Part shown: piece after piece, positions 1 through 12,396 of the stretch
Numbering within the stretch: the stretch's first letter is position 1
Layout of the letters: each line of letters begins with the position of its first letter
Assembly: GCF_964355755.1 (NCBI RefSeq)
Contig: NC_092680.1
Location: 8,039,001 to 8,099,000, forward strand
DNA: 60,000 nt
Direction: 5' to 3'
Source: Antedon mediterranea
Taxonomy: Eukaryota > Echinodermata > Crinoidea > Comatulida > Antedonidae
Program-made: the position numbers and the translations under genes
The notes under the pieces: model-generated
Told to the model about the DNA's origin: nothing
Seen by the model: the letters and a program-made list of their open reading frames with translations, nothing else
Databases searched by the model: none

Positions 1-39
1 TCCCACTACGAATCAAGAATGAGCAATGGAGATAAAGAT
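1..39 (+). CDS. Candidate upstream PDE7 exon, cut by window edge
   Basis: The first 39 bases are open in one frame (13 codons, containing one Met) and end at a good 5' splice site, GAT|GTAAGT. The phase is 0, which matches the phase-0 start of the first secure PDE7 exon at 23774. Vertebrate PDE7A has alternative first exons joined at the same point, before an RRGAISY-like sequence. There is no homology in so short a piece, and the implied intron would be 23.7 kb, so this is an inference from phase and splice consensus only. It could also belong to another gene. Confidence 0.25.
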
Positions 40-1756
40 GTAAGTTGCTATGGAAACATGCATGCATATCATTGTAAAACATAATGTGATTGTTATAACT
101 GTAACTTTCTGCCTAAGTATCTGTAATCAATTTTTAATGATGAAGTTTAAGATTGGTTTTTGAAATTTAATATGTGGTGTTCATCATATAATTTGACTTT
201 TTATTATTATGTTATCCTTGTCATTTTTTAACAATACACTATCATCAGTCAACCTTCAACTTTTCTTCAACCTTCCTGACTTATACCTATAAAGATTATA
301 TTATAATATTATTTAGATAAAGACTTAATTAAAGTGTTTATACTTATTACCATAATATTAAGTATATAGTTGTGTTATTATTATTACCAGTTTAATAGAT
401 AAATTAGGACCAAATGATAATTTGTGAGGTGAGAGGCATAATGTGCATGCTGGAAATATTTTGTTAATGAAAATATTGTTAAATGCTGGAATGATTATGA
501 AATGCTATTATGCTTTCTATAATACATTGACACCATATAGTAGGTGATGTGGATAAAAATTGCATATAGTCAGAGTGCCTGCCTACGTAGTATGTTGTAT
601 GTTAAGCCTGCCTTCTTTCACCACCACCCAAACTTAAAGAGAAGTAATCCCACGTCAGTAACAGTGGGTGATCTGCAATAGGGGTTTTTTTCGATTGCTA
701 GACTATGATAAGATTTCCAGTTAGATTCTCGTTTATCGTTGCTATTTCACCGTTTCACAATTTCATTTATTTTGGCATTTAAATCACATGGTTGTTTAGT
801 TTCTAACATATGATAATAAAAATAATGTCCAATTAGATAATACAGTAGTACTGTTCCAAAAATCAAGTTAAATATATTTGTATTTTTTACTAGATGACAG
901 ATTTTTAATTTAGTTTAATGATTGTACATCCTCGCATTGTGTACTTAAATCGTCCTTGGTATTAGCAGTATTGTGAAATAATTTGCCAATCAAATCATAT
1001 TCCTGCAGTGATAATTGACTCTAGTTGCACTTAAGCATAATATAATAACTCCACCTTGTTAGTTTAAATATTCTATAAGAAAGATAAGATATAGCCTATA
1101 GTAATATTGGAAACACATACAATGTATTCAACAAGTTAAAAAGGTACCGCATAAACTAATAACAGAGTTAAAGAGTGCGTGACAGACTTCCATAGCATTG
1201 TAGTTGTAATTAAAAGGTGTTCACTGAAACGGAATTTAGGTCAAGGAAAAACAAACACTTTGTCTTTGGTACGTGCTGACTGGAAAGCGTAGTGTCTAGG
1301 GCACTTACCCTTTTCTCGCTCCCGTGTTAAACTGCATAATGATTCTATACAGATAATATTTTTAAAAGAGTTGACTTTTGTAGCTTTAAAGGTTATGTAG
1401 AGGTTAGTTCTGATGAGAAATTTACAATGTATCGCATTTTCATCGGTTTTTCTACTCTTACTTTATGCAATTTGACGGGCAAATTTTATAATCAATAGTA
1501 CGTACAGTGTAATGAGGAAAAATGGTGTTGTTGCACACCTTCATTTTGGCTGCGAAAGCAATTTGACCTTAGCTTAGTAGAACTCCATCTCAGATATGTC
1601 TGATTGATGATGACAATACTATCAATTGTAACACAAAATGAGGTGAAGGTCTGTGTTTAACAGATACAAACTATTTTTTAGAGTACTCTCGTTAGATTTG
1701 CTAGGAGATGGGTGGACAGAAAGGATCTGATGGTATACCAATAAATCTTCGTTATT
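40..1756. other. Non-coding AT-rich DNA, no gene seen
   Basis: I find no conserved coding stretch, RNA gene or clear inverted-repeat element here. It would be intronic if the 1-39 exon is real, otherwise 5' intergenic DNA. Confidence 0.5.
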
Positions 1757-2057
1757 TCATGTGTTGTCCACAAAACATGAAAATTGATAGACTTTAAATA
1801 GGCCATTTCGCAGTTTTAGTATTAAAATTATTCACTTCTGTAGCAAAAAATGAAAACAATCAATGGTTATAAACAAAAACTCCATTGTCTGGCAGACAAT
1901 GGTCTTTCTGTTGACTACTTTTTGGTCTAAATTGCAGTTTTTTCAGGTAAATATATTTTTTTTTCAATCTAATTTTTAGTCAAAGTGAATACTGTAACAA
2001 TTATGTGACAAGGCATATTAAAAAAAAATTTTTTTTCAGGGGACAATGTATCTTTAA
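1757..2057. mobile_element. Decayed TTAA-flanked MITE, family A
   Basis: The right end carries the family-A terminus (GGGGACAATGTATCTTTAA) preceded by a poly-A/poly-T junction and TTTTTTCAG, exactly as in the better copies at 14496-17798 and 36837-37173. The left end (TGTTGTCCACAAAACATG) is mutated but alignable with GTATTGTCCCCCAAAACATG of the 36837 copy. Divergence of the left end suggests an old insertion. It has no coding capacity. Confidence 0.6.
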
Positions 2058-3763
2058 GGGAATATAATTTCTGAAACAAAATTGAATTATATACATTTCA
2101 AAAATCTGTACAACAATTGAGTAGATTTATAATGAATAATTATAATATTGTACTTTGAACCCTCTTGTATGAAATTGAGATTGACAGTATGTGATGAAAA
2201 CTTCCCTTTCCACAAAATCAAACGAACATTAGAGAAAAACCTAATATTGAGGGCCTCTGGCAGTGTTTCCAAATTTGAGTACCCTTTATTCTAATTCAAT
2301 AAATTACCGTAATGTCCAAGAAAAAAGTTTATAATATTATAGTATATGGAAATTAGAGGATCAGTAGGGGAAACATAATATCCTTTGTTCTTATCCTGTG
2401 AACTGACAATTGTCTCAAGTGGTGTGAAGCATTTCCTTCAAATCTCGCAGAAGAAGTTTTAAGTACAATTGCGATTGTGTTGGTACTGGAGATATCATGG
2501 CAAAAAAAAGAGGGGAGCGAGGAGAAAAGACACACATCCCAATATTCCTGCATGCGCACAATGAACTAAACATGATGTAGTTAGGTCATCGATAATCGAA
2601 AGGTCCTTCTTACTTTACATTAGTGAGTCAAATGCAATGTTCGTTTCTTTATAGAAATTTGCTAATTATTATGAATATAAAAAAAATATACCAGTATTTT
2701 AAATTTTAAAAATTTTATTTATAGTATAATTTGGAATTTTCTTTGATGTTTGGACATTTCAAAATATAATGAAAGACAAACGATGTTCTGGACGAGGCAC
2801 ATTTGTCCATTTTAAGTGTGTTTGTAGATCTGGTATATACCAAGAGTTGATTAAATGTAAACATAATGTGAACTGGATTTCAGTAGTACAGTACTCTAGA
2901 AACCCTACCAAAAATTAAATGTTAACCACAAACAAAATAGAGAATCCTGTTTTCTTTCAATTGTATTGGTTGGTTGTATTGGTTGGTTCTGAGTTACTGT
3001 ATCTTTTTTTTCGGGAATTTAGTGGTGTAACCACAAATTCCCTTTAACTATAAGTTCCTACTTTAAGGGACCATGTCAAAATGATTCTACTGACAGTAAC
3101 TACATTTTGTTTTAAAACCTGTTTAAAGCAATGAAAGCTCTATAAACATGATCACTGTTTACTGCCATGACTGCTTCATTAACTCCTTTATTGAAACAAA
3201 ATAAAATCATAAATTATTGCAGTAAACAATGTAGTTACTGCAGTAACTGCAGAGAATGTTTCCTAATTCGAACATTCAAACTTTATTAAACAAGTATAGG
3301 AAGACAAATACATGTTTAGTCTAATGTTTGTATGATTTGGGATTGGTTAGGAACAACTTGCTTGCAAAAACAATATCTGATTCTTGTTTACCTGAAATAT
3401 GTCAAATAAATGACACTGTTTGTGCAGAATAAATTATGATAGAGATAATTGTTAATGTAAATCAGTACAGGTTTTGTTTTTAAGAGAGGATATGTTTATT
3501 ACAAACTTCTTTCTATGAAGGTATCCCTTTGGAAGCCTAAAAACAAACTAATAAAGAATTGAATGAATCATAAAAAAAACCTGACTGTGTATGAATTCTA
3601 ACACGTGCTGTGTAAACAACTGCCAAGATCTCAAACATATTGTTTTGAAAAAGTATGTGGAAGTCGTTTAAATTAAATTGTTCTATTTCGTTACTTTAGA
3701 TGAGTGGACATTTCCTATGTGTAAGTATTTCATTTCTATTATTCAGTTGACATAATCATAAAT
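2058..3763. other. Non-coding DNA, no gene seen
   Basis: Two minus-strand ORFs of 61-68 codons occur here, but they show no domain, no compositional sign of coding and no supporting splice sites. I see no repeat element. Confidence 0.5.
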
Positions 3764-4087
3764 AATTTGTGTGCGTTTAACTGATGGACAGCGGCTGTTG
3801 TAACACTAGTGTATGTGGCCGCCGTCTAGCATTTATCAATGTTTAATTTGTGTGCGTTTAACTGATATAAAGCGGCTGTTGTAACACTAGTGTATGTGGA
3901 CGCCGTCTAGCATTTATCAATATTTAATTTGTGTGCGTTTAACTGATGGACAGCGGCTGTTGTAACACTAGTGTATGTGGACGCCGTCTAGCATTTATCA
4001 ATGTTTAATTTGTGTGCGTTTAACTGATGGACAGCGGCTGTTGTAACACTAGTGTATGTGGACGCCGTCTAGCATTTATCAATGTTT
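3764..4087 (+). repeat. 81-bp tandem repeat, four copies
   Basis: Four head-to-tail units start at 3764, 3845, 3926 and 4007, a constant period of 81 bp. Each begins AATTTGTGTGCG and contains the palindrome ACACTAGTGT and a GGACGCCGTCTAGC block. Units differ at only a few positions (for example GGCCGCC versus GGACGCC, and GATGGACAG versus GATATAAAG in unit 2). The unit length is a multiple of three, but no protein-like reading frame is evident. Confidence 0.95.
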
Positions 4088-4164
4088 TTTACAATCATTT
4101 CATAAGGCAATTGTACAGCAACTGTGGGGTTTGCTTGCACATATTTTGTATTTAAAAAAGTTAT

Positions 4165-4430
4165 TTAAGTCTGGTTTCCATAAAATCGCTACACGACAGA
4201 GCGTAGCAATTCTATGGAAACGCTAGAATTTATCGGGGATCTAGTACGCGAGCGCTAAATATTCTTTGGTACGCGTATACGATTCATCGCCGGCAAAGTT
4301 GAACATGGTTGAACTTTGCCGATTTGACTGCGATGAATCGGGGAGCCTTTCCGATTGCGTCGGCGACATCTGCGCGTGTAGCGATTTTAATGGAAACGCT
4401 GTAGCAATTTTAATGGAAACCAGGCTTTAG
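4165..4430. mobile_element. Palindromic MITE (CTGGTTTCCAT termini)
   Basis: The ends are inverted copies: CTGGTTTCCATAAAATCGCT at 4171 against ATGGAAACCAG ending at 4423, with a duplicated subterminal block (GTAGCGATTTTAATGGAAAC) on the right. The interior holds a second strong hairpin around CGATTCATCGC...GCGATGAATCG and GGCAAAGTTGAAC...GTTGAACTTTGCC. The left flank is TTAA and the right is TTTAG, compatible with a mutated TTAA target duplication. The element is only about 265 bp and cannot encode a transposase. Confidence 0.8.
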
Positions 4431-5020
4431 TTTGTATTAAACAATTTAGGGTATCTATTATATTCTTTCTATCAAGTCATCATTAGAATACCCTATAGCT
4501 TTTAGATTTATTAAATTTTAATTGATATATTCCCTTGAAAAACTGCTAACCCTTGATAATTTTTAAATTTAAGTTCAATATTTTAGATATCAAATATATA
4601 ATACAAACAAAGAATGCATTGGGTTTGTACATAGCAATTCAACTATTAAATAAAATTCTCTATAAATTATGGGGATTTTTTTTTTCAACAATAAAACTGT
4701 TTAACAATAACATTCTATAAGAAATATTGTATAGAGTCATTTAGAGAGTTCCATTAATTTCCAGGGACCAATCCAAACTACTGTATGCTTCATATACCTT
4801 GAGTATTTCAGTGCACTTAAATTGATAGATAGAAATAATATGTTCAGACCTATAGAATTATGCCTTGTTTTATTGTTAGGTTGTATTTAGTGTCTTAAAG
4901 GTGACTAGCTTACCTGGATGAACCGACATAGGCCTTTTCCCCTTCAAGGGGAGAACATAACCGAAAAGTAAAAATTTATTCCTGAACTCCCCTCCAAGAC
5001 AGTGGTATCGCCCATGCACT
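4431..5020. other. Non-coding DNA, no gene seen
   Basis: AT-rich spacer between two transposon-like elements. I see no coding or RNA feature. Confidence 0.5.
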
Positions 5021-6064
5021 TTAAAGTGGATGTGTACTCATGGCTTTTCCTTCTGTTATTTACTTCAGTATATTAATATTAGTAGGTACAAACATAAAAA
5101 ATCAAAAAACTTTTCAAAAATATAGAAAAATCGTTGTATATTTTTTTTCAGCAGTTTGGTAATGACCTTAGTTGTAAAGGTCACGTTACCATGTTGTGTT
5201 ACGCCACGTGACGTGTATCATTTTCGTCTCCCTGCTCTCATCCACATCCGATCGAACGAACACAATTTATTATTGTCTTGCCTTTTGTTATTACTTTTTG
5301 CGTCTACTGTTAACTTCAAAATAAAAGCACTGTATGGAATATAAGCGCCATAACAAGTCACATAGAGATATCAATCAAGTGAGGTTAATCTCCATTCGTC
5401 TCGCTGATGATGGGGCCTAGGTAGGCCTAGTCTGATTCACATCTTCGCCATCGGCAGTTTGTGATGATTGTATGGGCCTAGGTTCTGGTTCAAACGCATA
5501 ACAATGTCTTTCTGGTCTAGGCCTACGATTAAACATTGCAGTTTGATCCGTCTATCTTTTCAAATAACCATGCAAAACAATCTTAATCTTAGACTTATTA
5601 TTTTATTATATATTATATTTTATAATTCGCCGTGGCTAAAGATACGGTACCGTATCCTATATCCTAGTTTATCGAGTCGAGGAGAGATCGATCGAGTCGA
5701 GCGTGAGGAGGATCAGGAGAGGCGAGTAAAGAAATTGATTGCCTCCCTAGAAAGTAAAAATTACCACTTGGCTCAAGTGGGTAGTTTTTTTAATTACGTT
5801 AATTACGCAAAAATGAATTGGTCAAGCCCCTAAAAACACATCGGGAATGAAAAATTTGGCTTCCGAAGAATCTGAAAACATATACGGTATGTATAATATT
5901 TCTGGAACTTACACATAATTTTTATTATTTTTTTAAAACGCATCGTTTTTTTTCAATTTACATGCAAATGAATAGGGAAAATGGTTTGTAATTTGAACTA
6001 TCCCCCCAGAAATACCTTAATTTAGATGAAAATAATGTTTATTATGAGAGCACCTCCACTTTAA
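5021..6064. mobile_element. TTAA-flanked DNA transposon, family C (non-autonomous)
   Basis: The ends are imperfect inverted repeats starting in TTAA: TTAAAGTGGATGTGTACTCA at 5021 and, read from the other end, TTAAAGTGGAGGTGCTCTCA at 6064. The 1044-bp interior is richer in GC than its surroundings and includes a TAGGCCTAG cluster and a CCACGTGACGTG block near 5204. A 121-codon ORF at 5468-5833 lies wholly inside; its C-terminal part is charged (EIDRVEREEDQERR), but this comes from a simple TCGAGTCGAG-rich tract. No transposase motif was seen. TTAA targets are typical of piggyBac and Kolobok superfamilies; which of these mobilised it is not decidable here. Confidence 0.65.
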
Positions 6065-9000
6065 CAACCAAGTGTTCACACACTATTACAACACCAACAT
6101 TTGAGTTTTGGAAAGTGACAGGTCAGTGTTGTGGTGGGGAGTGTATTTACAGTAGGAGACCCATCTTCTCGTGGAACATTTAGCTGTTGGTCCCACATGT
6201 GCGTGCTGAATTTGTAGTGCCTACAGTAGATCCTTGTTAAAGACATATCTAGTTTAATATGAAATGATTCATAAATTGATTAAATAAATTACTGTAGCAC
6301 GAATATTTAATTTGTTGACCTCTTTTTGTTAAATAATTTGAATACATACAAGCTTGATATTAGACATTAATTTGTCTAGTTAATATTTTCCATAACCTGT
6401 GCTAATGACTTAATACCAGGAAATGAAGCAATAATGCAAACCTTCAATTTGAGTTGATTATAGTAGTACTTACTAGTAATATTAAAATAATGAGACTTAT
6501 CTCATTTTATCGTATCATCCTTACTAAGTTGTTAATGATCTTTATCCTGGATTTACATTGGATAATCATAAAACTTTGATTTATGTATTTTCTAATAAAC
6601 CCTGGATTTGGAATAATCAAGTAATTCCAATGAAAAATGCCATAATGAGGTAACACATTCATTTAATAAACATTTAATACAGCTGTTAGAAAGAAGACAG
6701 TCCAAAAGACACTGTACATGTTTACATGTTTACAATCTTCTTCTCTTTTCTTGCGTCTATGATGAGGACTTTCGATGGGGCATGGAAATGCTAGTACTGA
6801 AAATACCAATTTTTTTAACTTTTACTTTTTACTAGTAATTCTTAATTTTAAACCAATTTTTATTCATGTTTAACTTTGTGGAAGTTTACAATGAAACAAA
6901 TTATATAGAGTACCACAGTTTCTGGGTGAACCCTCTTTACACTATTTTAGACTGTTTTCCTGTTTTTGAACATTGAAAATTCTAGCAAATTATCTTTTTA
7001 TAAATTTTGTCCCATTTTGTTTCTGTAGAAAGTTATTCTCTACTGCTAAATTAACAATTCTCAAAACATCAAAAAGAAATAATAAAAGAAATAATTGTTA
7101 TTGTTGAATTGAAAATATTCATGATTTTAAATTGAATACTAGTTATAGTGTACTAAAGTAAAACAGTATAAAGATATAGAGATAATCAAAATATAGAGTT
7201 AAAACTACTGCTTCAGACTAACTTAACATAGTCACCTTCTTGCCAAATACTTTCCGTCTTGTTGGTTTAATGTAGTATCGATTGTTTATAAAAATATTAT
7301 AGTAAATTAGCTCCGATGACGGAACACCTGGGCTTCCCAAAGATTCGCTCTTCTTTCTGGCTGTTTTACTTATACCATTTTTTTTTTGCTTATTTCATTT
7401 ATCTCCATTGAGATTCAGCTAATATTGTCATTTTTTCAGTAATTTCCTTTCGGATTTAGTGTATTATAGTATTATTAGTTTGTTTTGTTGTTTTTGAACT
7501 AATATTATAATATATGAACCAATCAATGGTTGGTTTGGGTATTGTAACATCTCATTCAATCTCGATTATTATCTAGCAGTGTTGTTAAGGTCATTTTAAT
7601 TACTCATTACTATGTGTATGAAGTTTGACTTGGTAATTAAAAATTGCCAAATCCAATCTTTTTGCACACAAATCTGTACTTGATTGAAGAGTCCATTCTC
7701 TTTGCAAGTAGATGTCAATCTATCAATTTTGACTTTGTTTCTTTCTCAGTTCAATTTTATTTAAATACAGTAACTCACTGTAAAAGTTTGATAGTATAAA
7801 TCCTTCAATTAATTGTGGATTTTGGATTGTAATTACAGTTTGGATTGGATGGACGCAGTGATTATCAAATTTACTCACTTGTACTGTGAGCTGTGTTTCT
7901 GAATTTTAATTTTCTATGTGAAATTCTAGAATTGAGTTTGAAATCTTAAATAAGATCTAAATTGAAAGATTCTAGTGTTTGCTTTATATACATTATATAT
8001 TCGTTGGTATTTGTAAATTGGCCTTGGTGCAATAGTAAGTAAATTGTAAATGTCAACAAATTGCTTTTCCACATAAATATTATGATATATTTCTCCTATT
8101 CTGCAATAATGTTTTTATTTCCAATGTTACTTATGCAATCCATGGAGTCATTAGAAGTAGTGAAGTTACCTTACAATCCTAAGGTCCAGGTTCAATCAGA
8201 TTGTAAACAACTCCTCTCCCCTAAGCCACAAATGAGACTTGGTTTATAAGCATGATAGTTTCTCCATCCTGTAATTAGTGAAGTACTTGCTCTTGGATAT
8301 GTATGAAAAAAGTAAATAAATAGTGTCTGAATAATAATTGTTTATATGTATTATAATGGTGGTGTATATTATTGGCAGCTTCTTTAGGGAGATGAAAGTT
8401 GTTGTGATATCATCTATTGAAAAGCACTGTATAATAATACAACATATATTCAATAATTGTAATTTAGTTTGATATTAACTTCATAAAATCATATCAATCA
8501 ATCAATACAATAACTCTACTCATCAATATCTTAATTTGATGAATAGATCTAGGTAAATAAACTGTTTAATAGTTAATATAAAGTAGGAGTTAAAAATGTT
8601 AGGGAAATGAATCAAACCCACATTATATATTAAAGTATAGATTTCAAACAAAGAACTAAACAATATGAAATATTACAAATCCTCTATACTGTAGCCTGAA
8701 TTATATTGTACAATAACAATTCTTTGAAAAAGCTTTCATCAAGGTTATTGAAGAAGATGATTGTATGATATGTGTAAAGCAACACAACATTCACATTCTT
8801 GCTTTTATTTCCCAGCTAATACTAAAAATGTACTCACTTTAAATGTTATCTTTCGGCTCAAAATTATATGACATTAATAAAACTTTGCGTGATATAGAAC
8901 AAGGTTCTCAATAACATTACTAAGGAAATTTTACCTAATATGAACAAAGATAAATACTATGGAAATACATACAAAATAAGCAAAATTACAAACTATTTAG

Positions 9001-12000
9001 TCAAAGCAAAAAAAAGAAGTTAATATAAATGTAACGAAGCCACATGAGGCACAAACAACAAACAAAACTCACTTGTGTTTGAAGTTTATAAGTGATGGTT
9101 TTATTTAATTGGAGTAAGTTTTGTAAATTATTTTCTAAATATCCAGGTTGAGTGTTTAGTTTAGATATTGTCAAAAATGGTCATAAATATATAGGTAATT
9201 TCCCTTACATACTTTATTGTAAACTATAGTAATACTAAATCATCTTTCTAATAACTAAACTGAAAATGATATAAACATATAGACTGTCAAATGTGTTGTG
9301 GTTAGTCAGTGGGTTTCAGTATCTACAGAGGAATTGAATCATCAATAATACTAATAGTGTGGAGGCACTAAAAACTTGGATGGAGATATACAACTATATA
9401 GTATATTTCTCCCCTGAAGCAGCTTTGTAATCTCTGAAGATTTTTGGAATTAGTGAAAGCATGAAGGTATAACCTCCATTGTGAAAGAGATCAACATCAT
9501 TCTAAACAGTTTAATATATATTTCCGGTATTCTCTTTTCAATTTTTAAATTGTTTGTTTAATTGTCTGTACATTTTTATAGTATAGTGTTTTCTATAACC
9601 ATGTTACATGTTAATCAATCTAAATAGTAGATACAAACTTTTTATATAATAGCCCTCCATCAAGTAAGTATGGTTATTGTCACTTCATAGACTACCGGTG
9701 CCAACACCAACTAATGACTTGTGTACTTGAGAAAGTCGGCCTATGCTGATATTGTTGGCTCTTTAAAATAAACGGTAAACAGTGCCCATGCCCATAACTA
9801 ATACAATTTCTGCAAATGGTCACACTATCTTTATCAAGTACAAAATTAATCTAAATATTTCATACAGTACAATCAATCATTAACTTTGCATTGTGTACTT
9901 AATATTGACAAATACCAGTACAAAACTTTTATATGACTTTACTAAATCCTCCCTTGCAGCTGAATACATTATGTTCAATTTCTCTTCACTAATGGACCTG
10001 ATGTTTAATAATATACTAATACTAATAGCAAATAACCGTGTATTTGATAATATTTCTTTTATTTGAATATGTAATTTATACAAGTGTTTTCCTAGTAGTG
10101 GGTGGACACAATTAATTAGTATTTTATTAAATTCAAAACATATAATTTACAGTTACTGTAGTTGTATTACACAAACTAGTACATACATATTTCCTTTTAC
10201 ACACTTGCAGTTTTTGTTATGTATCTGAACCCCTCCATGCTTATTAATGTTAATAGACAAACACCCTTAAATTTTCTAGTTAAACACTCTCAACATGTTT
10301 ACTTATACTAACGTTGCATGATAAGGTTGTTTTCTAGCTAATAAATGTTCAAAGCTGCACTTTATGAACTAGTTTTATTCTAAGAAGTTTGTTGAAAGTT
10401 GTTGATGATCCCTTGTTGTTGTTGCTGTGCTTCTAACTTGTTGCCAATATGGTATTTGCTGCTGTGCATTGGCCTTGCAATTAGGCCTGACCTACTGAAG
10501 TTTTTATTCCTTACCTCCCAGGGGAATAGTGGGAGTTGAGCCAAGCTGTCATGGTGTAGCAGTCACTATCCAGCCTGCTTTGGAATTCCAAAGCCTTCAT
10601 TTCTTAACTGTCACAGGGAGAGTTCACTTGCTTTTCAGTGTCAATAAATGTTGACAACTAGCACAGTGGAGAGAATTCCATTTATATGGAAAGAAGTTTG
10701 TTAGTAAATTAATACAGAAAACGCTAATATATTTTATTGACGATATACTATCATGTCAATTTTAGTGGATTTTTTCCTGGTAAGTTTCATTTAATAATTT
10801 ATCACTTTTAGTCACTGTTATCTAGGGGAATTAGTAGTTTTAACAAAATAATCTCAGGATGCCCCCGACGGAAAGAACAAATGTTTGTACGCACTGCTTG
10901 CCTTTTGGGATAGATTGTTATTGAGACATACCTGTATTACTAGAAAAGTAAGAAAAGATATAAAAATATAAATCCAATGGCAAATTACTTCAAATAAGCA
11001 AAAAGCTAAATCAAAATGATAAAGTAAAACAAATAGGTTTTCTGAACAATTCTTGGTATTATTATTATTGTTTTTAATTTCTTGTAACTCATGGGATGGG
11101 AAATGTTTTTTTTTTTTTACAATATAAAACCTCAAGATAAATTTATTCATGCTTAATTAATATTTTTAAATGTTATGCATTTTGTTATACTTTGCTTCAA
11201 TTAATACTGTATAGCACAGATGGTACAATATCATAAAGTTGTAATCTGTAGAAAACTAAATTCTTTAGTGCTTAATTTTATCATTAGAATGTTTTAAATA
11301 AATGTATTCAAGATAATAATTTTAGTCTTTATGTACAGTACTACTATTTAATATTGATTTGAAGGGAATTAAAAAAGTATACAGTATAAACTCTGTACCA
11401 TTTTTAAAATCTAATAATTTGTACTAAATTTGACTAAATAGTGTTATTTACAAAATAGTTACCATTTTGCAAGTATGGTACCAAAGGGCCAGGGTATTAT
11501 AACATGCATTTATCAATGTACTGTTCCCAAATTTAGCCTAAATTATGGAGTGGATTATACTTGGATGGTATTGTTAAATGTAATATATTTTATGTTTTAC
11601 ATAACAGTAGTTCTGGTGTTGTTATGGTTAGAGAAGCTAATTAAACAATAAAACGTTTAAATTATATAAATAATTATAATATAACAGGAAATGAATTGAC
11701 AGATTAAAAAAAAATGGTTGAATATTATTATAAAGAGAAGCGCAATTTTAGCTATTGAGTTTATAGCAAGCTCGACGATCTCTGTGTGTTTGAGCAGGTA
11801 GCCATGACGTATTTTACTAGATCCTTTATTACCATTGTTGTGACGTGACATGTGGGAGGAAGTATAGAGAATTCTTGGTACAGTCAGTAGTCACAGTGTT
11901 CAATACAACATAGACAGCAGCAAGATAATATAGGTATCGGTGCATTGACTAGCATAGTTTACGCTACTAATACTATAAGACTGTTAAACAAGAAGATTAT

Positions 12001-12063
12001 TTCATACAGTGTTGGTTTATAGAAATATCTAATTATTTAAATTCTGACCATTGTCTACAACTA
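6065..12063. other. Long non-coding AT-rich stretch
   Basis: About 6 kb with no supported gene. Short ORFs (60-98 codons) occur on both strands at the density expected by chance and lack domains. A patch at about 10380-10680 has higher GC content and no recognisable identity. If either proposed first exon upstream is real, this is PDE7 intron. Confidence 0.5.
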
Positions 12064-12145
12064 ATGGTTAACTTGGAGATTACTGTGAGTATAAATTGGA
12101 TTTTTTTTTACTTGTAATTTTAGTCTTTATGTACAGTACTACTAT
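11317..12145 (+). repeat. 31-bp direct repeat, copies 798 bp apart
   Basis: An identical 31-base sequence beginning TAATTTTAGTCTTTATG and ending GTACAGTACTACTAT is present at 11317-11347 and 12115-12145. The sequences on either side differ. It is too short for an LTR and no element was recognised between the copies; the second copy sits 30 bp after the candidate exon at 12064-12084. Confidence 0.85.
12064..12084 (+). CDS. Candidate short first coding exon of PDE7 (MVNLEIT)
   Basis: An ATG opens seven codons (M-V-N-L-E-I-T) that end exactly at a consensus 5' splice site, ACT|GTGAGT, in phase 0. This phase fits the exon at 23774. An in-frame TAA lies upstream at about 11968, so this is the first in-frame Met. 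Human PDE7B, as I recall it, also begins with a very short leader of about seven residues before its RCGEILF sequence, so the arrangement is plausible. The support is phase, splice site and analogy; random occurrence cannot be excluded. It may be an alternative to the 1-39 exon. Confidence 0.35.
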
Positions 12146-12340
12146 ATTGTGTACAGTGTATTTTAGTATTTTAAAACATTTGTTTTTTATTTGTTTTATA
12201 AACTCACATACTGTTTCTCAATTTAATACTGTTTCGCATAATAATGAATGTTGAATTAAAAAAGGCCTCTTGGATTTTTGCCACATAGTACAGGAGTAAA
12301 CACACATGTTTGTTTTTCGATTGTGCAATATACACCAGCC

Positions 12341-12396
12341 TACCTTGTGCATTAGTACCTTGTGCATTAGTACCTTGTGCATTAGTACCTTTTGCC
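12341..12396 (+). repeat. 15-bp tandem repeat, about 3.7 copies
   Basis: TACCTTGTGCATTAG is repeated three times exactly, with a partial fourth copy (TACCTTTTGCC). The repetitive short ORFs on both strands here are by-products of the 15-bp period. Confidence 0.95.

Noticed and set aside
5468-5833. 121-codon ORF as a gene
   Set aside because: Lies inside a TTAA element, its charged part derives from simple TCGAG repeats, and no family is recognisable.
11317-12145. 31-bp direct repeats as LTRs of a retroelement
   Set aside because: Too short, no TG...CA ends, no primer-binding site or polyprotein sequence between them.
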